Source: an uncultured Aquabacterium sp. | GTDB taxonomy: Bacteria; Pseudomonadota; Gammaproteobacteria; Burkholderiales; Burkholderiaceae_C | DNA length: 6,471 nucleotides | Assembly (NCBI GenBank): GCA_937923225.1 | Contig: CALAKR010000018.1 | Location: 1-6,471, forward strand | Direction: 5' to 3' | Shown here: in pieces, positions 1 to 5,480 of the stretch | How positions within the stretch are numbered: the stretch's first letter is position 1 | Layout: each line of letters begins with the position of its first letter | Notes under the pieces: model-generated | The model's input: the letters and a program-made list of their open reading frames with translations, nothing else | Database searches by the model: none | What the model was told of the DNA's origin: nothing | Translations under genes and position numbers: made by a program

Positions 1-186
1 GTCGGTCGAGAAGGGCAGCTGGCCCTTCGAAGGCGACTTGCCGGAGACTTCCTTGTACAGACGCAGCAGGCGCTCGTAGGACATGTCGGTTTCCGATTCC
101 AGCACTTGCAGGCGGGCACCCAGGTTGATCAGGGTGACGGCGCGTTCGATTTGCTTGGCTTCGGTCAACAGGCTCTTGGTGCGCAT
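1..186 (-). CDS. flhC: FlhC, flagellar transcriptional activator subunit (N-terminal part, cut by window edge)
   Basis: Reading from an ATG at 186 down to base 1 gives 62 codons with no stop; the gene continues beyond the window. The protein begins [17 protein letters not shown] and contains [13 protein letters not shown] and, at the edge, KGQLPFSTD, all hallmarks of the FlhC N-terminal region. The start is supported by GGAG at 193-196 with a 6-base spacer. FlhC pairs with FlhD in a hetero-oligomer that activates class II flagellar promoters in the cytoplasm; the FlhC zinc-binding cysteines lie in the missing C-terminal part. It follows flhD by a 61-bp gap (187-247) on the same strand, so the two are almost certainly co-transcribed. 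Identification rests on recognised family motifs and on the flhD neighbour. Confidence 0.95.
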   Translation of the reverse strand, partial: MRTKSLLTEAKQIERAVTLINLGARLQVLESETDMSYERLLRLYKEVSGKSPSKGQLPFSTD

Positions 187-247
187 GGTGGGTCTCCGGG
201 TGTTTGTCGGTCTGAGATCGGTCAGGTGGGCGCTGTGATCGCTGCGG

Positions 248-568
248 TCAGAGCGCTTCCTGGTGGCGGCCAGCCATCAGGATGTTGGCGTGCAGGCGGG
301 TCACGCTGTCGCCAGTGCTCTTGCCGTGGTTGGTCAGCAGGGTCCACACCATGTCGTCATCGACACGCATGCGGCACAGCAGGGTGTTGCTGCTGGCCAC
401 CCGCATGATCTGTGCGGGGCTCAGCATGCCGACCATGTCGGCGGTCTCTTCCGAGATGCCCAGGCGGAACAGGGCCTGCTCACGGTCCGTGCGGATCAGG
501 TTCTGAGCGAGCATCAGGTAAGACAGGTTGGCTTCTCGGATTTCCATCAGGATTTGATCGGCGTTCAT
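248..568 (-). CDS. flhD: FlhD, flagellar transcriptional activator subunit
   Basis: A 106-residue protein, close to the usual FlhD length. Recognisable FlhD stretches are [17 protein letters not shown] (residues 9-25), FRLGISEE (34-41) and the segment around [11 protein letters not shown] (61-71). C65 falls at the position of the cysteine that links FlhD subunits by a disulfide in the enterobacterial protein. FlhD dimers join FlhC to form the master activator of flagellar genes. I chose the ATG at 568 because AGGAG at 575-579 sits 6 bases upstream; a TTG five codons further out (583) is in frame, but using it would place that Shine-Dalgarno inside the coding region. The gene follows the terminator of the desaturase operon, so it needs its own promoter in 569-784. 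flhC follows on the same strand. Confidence 0.96.
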   Translation of the reverse strand: MNADQILMEIREANLSYLMLAQNLIRTDREQALFRLGISEETADMVGMLSPAQIMRVASSNTLLCRMRVDDDMVWTLLTNHGKSTGDSVTRLHANILMAGRHQEAL

Positions 569-574
569 GTCAGG

Positions 575-579
575 CTCCT
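575..579 (-). promoter_or_regulatory. Shine-Dalgarno of flhD
   Basis: AGGAG on the minus strand, 6 bases from the ATG at 568. It decides between this ATG and the in-frame TTG at 583. An upstream CTCC (588-591 region, minus strand) could pair with it, see findings. Confidence 0.8.
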
Positions 580-581
580 GC

Positions 582-600
582 AAAGGTGGAGGAAAGGTGG
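582..600 (-). repeat. Short direct repeat in the flhD leader
   Basis: The eight bases AAAGGTGG (plus-strand reading) occur at 582-589 and again at 593-600, an 11-base period, immediately upstream of the flhD Shine-Dalgarno. In the mRNA this reads CCACCTTT CCT CCACCTTT, a pyrimidine-rich stretch. The repeat is directly visible; any role is unknown and chance is possible at this length. Confidence 0.5.
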
Positions 601-699
601 CTTGGGCTTGCTTTTCCGTTTTTGCCGAACTTGCGTATCAGCATGAAACGAATTCTGGAGACCCACCCTCGATTTCTGAATAGGAGCGTCGCTGTAAGG

Positions 700-713
700 C
701 GCGTACAAACGCG
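700..713. promoter_or_regulatory. Perfect 5-bp inverted repeat, candidate operator upstream of flhD
   Basis: CGCGT (700-704), four bases ACAA, then ACGCG (709-713) form a 14-bp inverted repeat about 130 bp upstream of the flhD start. It lies in the only region that can hold the flhDC promoter, so it is a plausible regulator site, but no regulator can be named and short GC-rich palindromes are common in such genomes. Confidence 0.3.
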
Positions 714-784
714 GCTGTCATTCGTGTAGGAAAAAACCTGACATGGGCAACTTGGTGGCCTGCAAAAGCGGCTGAAAACCAGGC

Positions 785-809
785 ATAAAAAAGCCCGGCA
801 TCGCCGGGC
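785..809 (-). terminator. Rho-independent terminator of the desaturase operon
   Basis: GCCCGGC (793-799), loop ATC (800-802), GCCGGGC (803-809) form a perfect 7-bp GC stem with a 3-base loop. Read on the minus strand the stem is followed directly by TTTTTTAT (792-785). It lies 40 bp past the stop codon of the second desaturase and therefore closes the operon and insulates flhD from read-through. On the plus strand there is no following T run, so it acts in one direction only. Confidence 0.9.
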
Positions 810-849
810 CAGTCTTGGTTCGTGAAAAGCTGCCGGTGCGCAGGGCGCG

Positions 850-2019
850 TCAGTTCGTGACGTGCGTCACGCCTGCATGGGGCTGGGGCGACGGGCCCAG
901 AGACGACAGGGCCCGTGAGCCACCCGGAAAGGAGTACCGCACGATGCGCCAGACCACGGTGGCGAGCTGGCGGGGCAGTGAGCCGGTGTTGTAAGGCACC
1001 CCGTACACGGCGCAGATCTCTCGCACACGGGGCGCCATGGCCGCGTAGCGGCGTGCCGGGATGTCCGGGAACAGGTGGTGTTCGATCTGGTGGCTCAGGT
1101 TGCCGGTCATCAGGTGGAACCAGCGGCCCCCGCGGATGTTGGCCGAGCCCAGGAACTGCCGCAGGTACCACTGGCCTTTGGATTCACGCGCGGCCTCGGC
1201 CGGATCGAAGGTGTGCACCTGGTCCGTGAAGTGCCCGCAGAAGATCACGACGAAGGTCCACACATTGCGGATCACATTGGCCACCACATGGCCGGCAAGA
1301 GAGGCCAGCAGGGCGGGTACGAAGCCCGTGCCCAGCAGCAGCCCGGCCAGTCCGCCCAGCAGCGGCCACAGCAGGTAATCCTTCTTGAACTGGCGCCACA
1401 TCTTGGCGCGCACGTTGGGCCAGAGCTGCTTCATGCGGGCCCGGGTGGCCTCGCGGTTCACACGCAGCTGTTCGACCTCCATGTTGTGGATGGCGATGGC
1501 CCATTCGAAGGCCAGGGCCACGATCACCGCATACAGGCCTTGCGTCAGGTTGCGCGGCTCCCATGGCGTGTCGCCCGACAGGCGCAGCATCCCGTAGCCG
1601 AAATCGCGGTCCACCCCCAGCACATTGGTGTGGTGGTGGTGCATGTGGTTGTGGAAGTGGCGCCAGTCTTCCTTGCTGCAGGCGTTGTCCCACTCATGGG
1701 ATTTGCCGTGGAAGCGTGGGTCGTTCAGCCAGTCGTACTGGCCGTGCATCACGTTGTGCCCGAACTCCATGTTCTCCAGGCACTTGGCCAGGCCCAGCAG
1801 GCCCGTGCCCGCCAGCCATGCCGGCCAGAAGGGGCCTGCCAGCGTCAGCAGGCCACGCCCGGCGGATTCGCACGCGCGGATCGCGTAGAGCAGGCGGCGG
1901 ATGTAGCGGGCATCCAGTTCGCCCAGCTGGCGGCGGGTGTCGTCACGCAGCTGGTCGAGTTCGCGCGCGAAGGCGTCGAAGGCCTCGGGCGTCTGTGGCC
2001 CAGGCGCGCGGCGGGTCAC
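850..2019 (-). CDS. Membrane fatty acid desaturase, second of a tandem pair
   Basis: A 389-residue di-iron acyl desaturase of the integral-membrane family, with the GHNVMHGQ / NDPRFHG signature I associate with acyl-CoA delta-9 desaturases such as mycobacterial DesA3. The histidine boxes are complete: H88xxxH92, H123xxxH127H128, and Q311xxH314H315, with an extra H263 in CGHF. The second box is unusually histidine-rich, seven histidines within residues 121-130. Hydrophobic segments lie near 56-80, 160-178 and 217-260. It starts at a GTG (2017-2019), 4 bp after the stop of the first desaturase; AAAAGG at 2029-2034 gives a 9-base spacer, a stop codon lies in frame upstream, and the start matches the paralogue's N-terminus. 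It would receive electrons from the reductase encoded first in the operon. The regiospecificity and whether it acts on acyl-CoA or phospholipid acyl chains cannot be read from the sequence. Confidence 0.93.
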   Translation of the reverse strand: MTRRAPGPQTPEAFDAFARELDQLRDDTRRQLGELDARYIRRLLYAIRACESAGRGLLTLAGPFWPAWLAGTGLLGLAKCLENMEFGHNVMHGQYDWLNDPRFHGKSHEWDNACSKEDWRHFHNHMHHHHTNVLGVDRDFGYGMLRLSGDTPWEPRNLTQGLYAVIVALAFEWAIAIHNMEVEQLRVNREATRARMKQLWPNVRAKMWRQFKKDYLLWPLLGGLAGLLLGTGFVPALLASLAGHVVANVIRNVWTFVVIFCGHFTDQVHTFDPAEAARESKGQWYLRQFLGSANIRGGRWFHLMTGNLSHQIEHHLFPDIPARRYAAMAPRVREICAVYGVPYNTGSLPRQLATVVWRIVRYSFPGGSRALSSLGPSPQPHAGVTHVTN

Positions 2020-2023
2020 GGCC

Positions 2024-3184
2024 TCAAGCCTTTTCGGGCAGCATCGACTCTATCTCGATGCTCACGGCCTTCTGCGGACCACCGGGCAGGCTGTAGCGGG
2101 CGATGCGCTTGAACACCGTGAACAGCTGCGGGATGAAGGCGCCGGTGTTGTAGGGCACGTGGTACTTGGCGCAGATGGCCTGGATGCGAGGGGCGATCTC
2201 GGCGTAGCGGTTGGCGGGCAGGTCGGGGAACAGGTGGTGCTCGACTTGGTGGCTCAGGTTGCCGCTCAGCAGGTGCATCAGCTTGCTGCCCTTGATGTTG
2301 CTCGAGCCCAGGATCTGGCGCAGGTACCACTGGCCCTTGGTCTCGCCTTCGATCGATTCCTTCTTGAAGGTGTAGATGTCTTCGGTGAAGTGGCCGCAGA
2401 AGATGATGGCCCAGGCCCACACGTTGCGGATCAGGTTGGCCACGGCCTGGCCGGCGAACATGGCCAGGCCGAACTGCAGGGCCTCGCCGAAGAACACGCC
2501 ACCCACGGCGGCGGCAGCCAGCGGCCACAGGATGTAGTCACGCACGATCACACGGCGGATCTTGGCGCGTACCAGCAGCCACTGTGGGCGCACTTCGGAC
2601 CACTTCTTGCGGCCGATGGCCACCTTGTCCATCTGCATGTCGTGGATGGCCACGAACCACTGGAAGTAGGTGGCCAGCAGCATCGTCAGGAACAGCTGGA
2701 AGGGGTGCAGCCAGCTCCAGCGCAGGTCGCTGGACAGGCGCAGCATGCCGTAGCCGAAGTCACGGTCCTTGCCGATCACGTTGGTGTAGTTGTGGTGCAG
2801 GTAGTTGTGAGAGTGCCGCCATTCTTCCTTGGGGCAGGTGTTGTCCCACTCGAAGGTGTCGCCGTGGAAGCGCGGGTCGTTCATCCAGTTGTACTGGCCG
2901 TGCATCACGTTGTGGCCCAGCTCCATGTTGTCCATGATCTTGGCGATGCCCAGGATGGCAGCGCCCAGCAGCCAGGTCGGCGGGAACCAGCCGAACATCA
3001 GGAGGCCGCGGCCCACGGTCTCCAGCAGGCGCACCGTGCGCAGGATGCGGCGGATGTAGCGCGCATCTCGCTCGCCCAGGCTCTGGCGAACCTCATGGTG
3101 GATGGCGTCCAGCTCCTGCTGGAAGGCGGCCATCTCCTGCATCGAGCGGGGGCCGATCAAGGTCGCGGTGGGTGTGGCGCTCAT
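2024..3184 (-). CDS. Membrane fatty acid desaturase, first of a tandem pair
   Basis: A 386-residue integral-membrane di-iron desaturase. Histidine boxes: H91xxxH95 in GHNVMHG, H126xxxH130H131, and Q313xxH316H317 in the motif QVEHHLFP, with H265 in CGHF. Membrane-spanning candidates lie near 62-84, 162-181 and 217-264. Over the core residues 90-153 it is identical to the second desaturase at 48 of 64 positions, so the two arose by duplication but have diverged. The family inserts a cis double bond into saturated acyl chains using O2 and two electrons. It starts at ATG 3184 with AGAAGG about 8 bases upstream, only 13 bp after the stop of the reductase gene, so it is co-transcribed with that likely electron donor. 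The pairing resembles the known desaturase-reductase pairs DesB with its partner in Pseudomonas and DesA3-Rv3230c in Mycobacterium (recalled, not searched). Confidence 0.94.
   Translation of the reverse strand: MSATPTATLIGPRSMQEMAAFQQELDAIHHEVRQSLGERDARYIRRILRTVRLLETVGRGLLMFGWFPPTWLLGAAILGIAKIMDNMELGHNVMHGQYNWMNDPRFHGDTFEWDNTCPKEEWRHSHNYLHHNYTNVIGKDRDFGYGMLRLSSDLRWSWLHPFQLFLTMLLATYFQWFVAIHDMQMDKVAIGRKKWSEVRPQWLLVRAKIRRVIVRDYILWPLAAAAVGGVFFGEALQFGLAMFAGQAVANLIRNVWAWAIIFCGHFTEDIYTFKKESIEGETKGQWYLRQILGSSNIKGSKLMHLLSGNLSHQVEHHLFPDLPANRYAEIAPRIQAICAKYHVPYNTGAFIPQLFTVFKRIARYSLPGGPQKAVSIEIESMLPEKA
2029..2034 (-). promoter_or_regulatory. Shine-Dalgarno supporting the GTG start of the second desaturase
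   Basis: AAAAGG on the minus strand lies inside the last codons of the first desaturase, 9 bases before the GTG at 2019. The next methionine in frame is only at residue 84, inside the conserved core, so the GTG is the start. The overlap of this site with the upstream gene suggests translational coupling. Confidence 0.55.
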
Positions 3185-3197
3185 GGTGGTGCCCTTC

Positions 3198-4337
3198 TTA
3201 GTTCAGTGATTCGAGGCTCAGATCGCTCAGGGCGGCCGACACGCACAGGCGTACCGGCTGGCCTTCGCCATGAATCTGTTCGCCCGTGGTCAGGTCGCGC
3301 ACGGCGCCGCTGTTGAGGCGGCAGGTGCACTCGTGGCAGATGCCCTGGCGGCAGCCGTGCTTGATGGCGTGCCCGGCCTGCTCGCCGGCGACCAGGATGG
3401 TTTCGCTGGCGGGTGCCTCGAAAGCCATGGGCAGATCGCCGCGCACGATGCGCACCTGGTGGCGCACGTTCGGATCGCCACTGGGGCGCGCGGCGGCGAA
3501 GGCCTCCAGGCGCAGGTGATCGGACGCGCCGGCATCCTTCCAGATCTGGCGGGCGGCGTCCATCAAGGGGGCCGGGCCGCAGCAGTAGGCGGGCAGGGCG
3601 GCCCATTGCGGTTGCAACTCGGACAGCAACTCGGTGCTCAAGGTGGCTGCCGTCTCAGAAGCGGTACTCACGCCCGGCGTATTCACGGTGCTTTCCAGCG
3701 GCACATAGCGCAGGGCCGGCCACTGGGCGGCCAGTGATTCCAGCGTGCGGGCGAAGATGCGGTCAGCACGGCTGCGCGCGAAATAGATCAGTGTGACGCG
3801 GGTGGCGGCCCGTTCACGGCGCAGGTGCTCCAGGATGGACATGCACGGCGTGATGCCGCTGCCGCCGGCCACCAGCAGTACTTCGGCGGGCGTCTGCTTG
3901 GGCAGGGTGAACTCGCCGCCGGCCTGTTCGATCTCGATGATGTCGCCGGGCTGGAGCTTGTCGTGCACGAAGTTGGACACCTTGCCGCCGGCCTGGCGCT
4001 GCACGGTGATGGCGAAGCGATCGCTGCGGCCGTCGATGCTGCGGGGCGAGTAGGCGCGGCGGTGGCGCACGCCGTTGATCTCCACGCCGATCATCACGAA
4101 CTGCCCGGGCTTGAGGCCCTGGAAGGCGCCGCCAGCCTGCAGCACCACCGTCATCGCCGACGGCGTTTCGGACGTCTTGGAGACCACGCGGGCGTGCAGG
4201 CGTGTGACCGTCCACAGCGGATTGATCAGGCCCAGGGTGTCATCGAAGGCGTAGGTGCTCACCCCCATGTGCGTCAGCCACGAGGCGACGCGCAGGGTGG
4301 CCGACACGGCCGCAGGGGGCGAAGAGATTTCAGGCAT
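3198..4337 (-). CDS. Ferredoxin reductase-like electron donor for the desaturases (FAD, NAD(P), 2Fe-2S)
   Basis: A 379-residue one-chain electron-transfer protein. An N-terminal extension of about 45 residues precedes the FAD domain, whose RxYS motif is R94-A-Y96-S97 and whose GGKVS phosphate-contact motif is at 117-121. The NAD(P) domain has LVAGGSGITP (155-164), YCCGPAPLMDA (251-261) and the terminal LEAF (277-280). A C-terminal plant-type ferredoxin domain carries the cluster ligands C329-x4-C334-x2-C337 and C365, 27 residues later. This is the layout of phthalate dioxygenase/HMP-reductase-like proteins with a trailing ferredoxin. It should carry electrons from NAD(P)H to the downstream desaturases. 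The ATG at 4337 has TGGAGA at 4346-4351. It is first in the operon and its stop is 13 bp from the first desaturase. The coenzyme preference is not evident. A role with another oxygenase is possible, but the operon argues for desaturation. Confidence 0.92.
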   Translation of the reverse strand: MPEISSPPAAVSATLRVASWLTHMGVSTYAFDDTLGLINPLWTVTRLHARVVSKTSETPSAMTVVLQAGGAFQGLKPGQFVMIGVEINGVRHRRAYSPRSIDGRSDRFAITVQRQAGGKVSNFVHDKLQPGDIIEIEQAGGEFTLPKQTPAEVLLVAGGSGITPCMSILEHLRRERAATRVTLIYFARSRADRIFARTLESLAAQWPALRYVPLESTVNTPGVSTASETAATLSTELLSELQPQWAALPAYCCGPAPLMDAARQIWKDAGASDHLRLEAFAAARPSGDPNVRHQVRIVRGDLPMAFEAPASETILVAGEQAGHAIKHGCRQGICHECTCRLNSGAVRDLTTGEQIHGEGQPVRLCVSAALSDLSLESLN

Positions 4338-4415
4338 TCAGGCGTTCTCCAGATGACGGCGGAACTCAGTGATCATCGAAGGGGCGCGCGAGACTCCCGG
4401 GACACTGGTCAAGAG

Positions 4416-4447
4416 GTGAACGCGCACCGACAACATCTAACGTTCAC
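4416..4447. promoter_or_regulatory. Inverted repeat GTGAACG-N18-CGTTCAC, candidate operator of the desaturase operon
   Basis: GTGAACG at 4416-4422 and its exact complement CGTTCAC at 4441-4447 are separated by 18 bases; the half-site centres are 25 bp apart, near two and a half helical turns. It lies about 80-110 bp upstream of the reductase start, in the divergent intergenic region. A weak minus-strand -10 candidate, TTAGAT (4435-4440), lies between the halves, with only a poor -35. GTGAAC-type half-sites remind me of the TetR-family regulators of unsaturated fatty acid genes (DesT, FabR), but those sites are compact palindromes, not spaced like this. No such regulator is encoded in the window. 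The repeat is visible; its function is inference. Confidence 0.4.
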
Positions 4448-4484
4448 AGGGCGGAGGTTACGAGACAGTCGTCCTCCAGCCATC

Positions 4485-4516
4485 GGGGCTAGCCCTGCAA
4501 GTCCCAGGGCTTCCCC
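4485..4516. repeat. Imperfect 32-nt hairpin upstream of the RAYT-like gene (REP-like candidate)
   Basis: AGCCCTG (4491-4497), a 7-base loop, and CAGGGCT (4505-4511) form a perfect 7-bp stem. A second stem GGGG (4485-4488) with CCCC (4513-4516) closes outside it, separated by a small 2x1 internal loop. The overlapping GGGCTAGCCC (4486-4495) is itself a perfect palindrome. It lies between two divergent genes, so it is not a terminator for either, and no T run follows. A bulged hairpin of this size next to a RAYT-like gene recalls REP elements, but the conserved GTAG/GGAG tetranucleotide at the hairpin foot is not seen. Confidence 0.4.
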
Positions 4517-4543
4517 GCAAATGAGGGGGCGCGAACCGCACGT

Positions 4544-4572
4544 TTGGAGGGGGGCTGCAGGTTTGACACAAT
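4544..4572 (+). promoter_or_regulatory. Promoter candidate for a leaderless transcript of the RAYT-like gene
   Basis: TTGGAG (4544-4549), a 17-bp spacer and CACAAT (4567-4572) fit a sigma-70 promoter modestly (3/6 and 4/6). The ATG starts 6 bases after the -10, so transcription would begin at or next to the start codon. In agreement, there is no Shine-Dalgarno at normal distance before 4579; the GGAGG run at 4546-4550 is too far upstream. Confidence 0.4.
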
Positions 4573-4578
4573 CACGCG

Positions 4579-5298
4579 ATGGCCCGCCTGCCCCGACTGG
4601 AGTTCCCTTCGCTGCCCCACCTGGTGGTTCAGGCCGTGCTGCCTGGCCAGGCGTTGGCCGTGGATGCGCAGGACGGCCAGGCCCTGCATGCCGCCTTGCG
4701 CGAGGCCGCCCGTGCCCATGGCGTCACAGTGCATGCCTACGCCTTGCTGCCCGACCGCTTCCTGTTGCTGGCCACGCCCAGCCAGGCAGGGGCGCTCAGC
4801 CCCTTCATGCAGGCCGTGGGGCGTCGCTACGTGGCCGGCTTCAACCGCCGTCACGGCCGGCAAGGCGGGCTTTGGGCTGGCCGCTACCGTGCCACCGTGC
4901 TGGAGCCGGCCCGCTACTTGCTAGAAGCGATGGCCTTCATTGAACTGGCGCCTTGGCGCATGGGGCTGGTGGATTCGCCTGTCAGCAGCAGCCAGGCCGT
5001 GCCCAGCAGCTTGGCGCATCACCTGGGGCAACACACGGATCCGCTGGTGCAGGACCACGCCATCTTCTGGACGCTGGGCAACACGCCCTTCGACCGGGAG
5101 GCGGCCTGGAAGCGCAGGCTGGAAGAAGGGCAGGGGGCGCAGTTGGTGTCCAGCCTGGCCGAGGCGGCGCACACCGGCTGGGCCCTCGGGGATGCGGGCT
5201 TCCTGGCCAAGCTGCAAGGGCAGTCCGGGCGCCGGGTGGTGCCCAAGCCGCGCGGCCGGCCTCGCAAAGTGGTCGCGCAGGTTCAAGACGCCGGTTGA
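4579..5298 (+). CDS. REP-associated tyrosine transposase (RAYT)-like protein, HUH motif lost
   Basis: A 239-residue protein of the Y1 transposase (IS200-like) RAYT group. Family landmarks are the N-terminal MARLPRL, VHAYALLPD (51-59), GRRYVAGFNRRHGRQGGLWAGRY (81-103, shown here as a landmark only) with the candidate nucleophile Y84, FIELAPWRMGLV (120-131), FWTLGNTPF (163-171) and a C-terminal GRRV plus AT-hook-like PRGRPRK (224-230). Intact members cleave single-stranded DNA at REP hairpins through an HUH metal site and a tyrosine. Here the NHVHLL position reads DRFLLL (59-64), so both metal-binding histidines are gone, and the N-terminal RGNxRQ motif is also absent (HLVVQAVLPGQ). The frame is open and full length, with normal host-like GC and codon bias, which suggests a kept, perhaps domesticated protein rather than a fresh pseudogene. 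The neighbour gltB follows 182 bp downstream on the same strand. Confidence 0.85.
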   Translation: MARLPRLEFPSLPHLVVQAVLPGQALAVDAQDGQALHAALREAARAHGVTVHAYALLPDRFLLLATPSQAGALSPFMQAVGRRYVAGFNRRHGRQGGLWAGRYRATVLEPARYLLEAMAFIELAPWRMGLVDSPVSSSQAVPSSLAHHLGQHTDPLVQDHAIFWTLGNTPFDREAAWKRRLEEGQGAQLVSSLAEAAHTGWALGDAGFLAKLQGQSGRRVVPKPRGRPRKVVAQVQDAG

Positions 5299-5301
5299 TG
5301 A

Positions 5302-5327
5302 GGGGCGGCGGACAAAATCGCCGCCTC
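5302..5327 (+). terminator. Stem-loop after the RAYT-like gene, weak terminator candidate
   Basis: GGCGGCG (5304-5310) pairs with CGCCGCC (5319-5325) around the loop GACAAAAT; a G-T wobble and a G-C pair extend the foot to 5302/5327. It begins 3 bases after the stop codon. The nearest T-rich run, TTATTTTT (5342-5349), is about 15 bases past the stem, too far for a classic intrinsic terminator, so it may be an mRNA 3'-end stabiliser or a REP-like hairpin instead. Confidence 0.4.
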
Positions 5328-5374
5328 AAGTGATGTGTCCCTTATTTTTCGCGTGGTTTTTTCGTGAAGCGCAT

Positions 5375-5399
5375 AAATTAGGGTCAGACCCCTTTTGAT
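5375..5399. repeat. GGGTC-A-GACCC palindrome in AT-rich context, possible RAYT-associated repeat
   Basis: GGGTC (5381-5385), A, GACCC (5387-5391) is a perfect inverted repeat flanked by AAATTA on the left and CTTTTGAT on the right. Motifs of the type AATT-GGGGTCAGA-CCCC next to RAYT genes are something I recall from gamma- and betaproteobacteria; this is memory, not a search. It lies 77 bp past the RAYT-like gene and just before the gltB promoter candidate. No second copy was found in this window. Confidence 0.45.
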
Positions 5400-5404
5400 A
5401 AACC

Positions 5405-5433
5405 TTGAATCGAGGGCGAACCCGATGTATCCT
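5405..5433 (+). promoter_or_regulatory. Promoter candidate for gltB
   Basis: TTGAAT (5405-5410), 17 bp, then TATCCT (5428-5433) match sigma-70 boxes at 4/6 each with ideal spacing. A start near 5440 would give a leader of about 40 bases, pyrimidine-rich between 5438 and 5460, ending in TGGAG (5469-5473) 7 bases before the gltB ATG. Confidence 0.45.
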
Positions 5434-5480
5434 CGGACTCCCCTTTGTTGTTTTCCCTCCACTACCACTGGAGCGCCCCC

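Larger units (their letters stand above)
569..784 (-). promoter_or_regulatory. flhDC leader and promoter region
   Basis: This 216-bp stretch separates the desaturase-operon terminator from flhD and must hold the flhDC promoter if the terminator works. I could not find a convincing -35/-10 pair: ATGACA on the minus strand (715-722 area) resembles a -35 but has no good -10 at 16-18 bp. The region contains the palindrome at 700-713 and the direct repeat at 582-600. A long leader would fit flhDC, which in enterobacteria is regulated at many promoters and after transcription; that is family knowledge, not shown here. No small gene is seen. Confidence 0.5.

Noticed and set aside
248..583. A 111-residue version of FlhD starting at TTG 583
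   Set aside because: The ATG at 568 has an ideally spaced AGGAG, and the conserved family region begins right after it.
638..1171. A 177-codon minus-strand frame running from inside the second desaturase through the terminator
   Set aside because: Out-of-frame shadow with proline- and arginine-rich sequence that crosses a strong terminator.
1075..2112. A 345-codon plus-strand open frame
   Set aside because: Antisense shadow of the second desaturase; no domain, no ribosome binding site.
1937..3316. A 459-codon open frame on the plus strand across the desaturase genes
   Set aside because: Antisense to two intact desaturases and crossing three gene boundaries; composition is rich in valine, glutamine, alanine and histidine as expected for an antisense shadow.
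4401..4412. TTGACC (minus strand, 4407-4412) as a -35 for the desaturase operon
   Set aside because: It matches the -35 consensus at 5/6, but the sequence 16-18 bp downstream is GC only, with no -10.
4563..4568. TTGACA just upstream of the RAYT-like start as a -35 box
   Set aside because: The ATG begins 11 bases later, so a -10 at the proper distance would lie inside the gene; the CACAAT overlap as a -10 fits better.
3825..4943. A 372-codon plus-strand open frame spanning the reductase start, the intergenic region and the RAYT-like gene
   Set aside because: It ignores two supported starts and a promoter region, and its translation is low-complexity in another frame of the RAYT-like gene.
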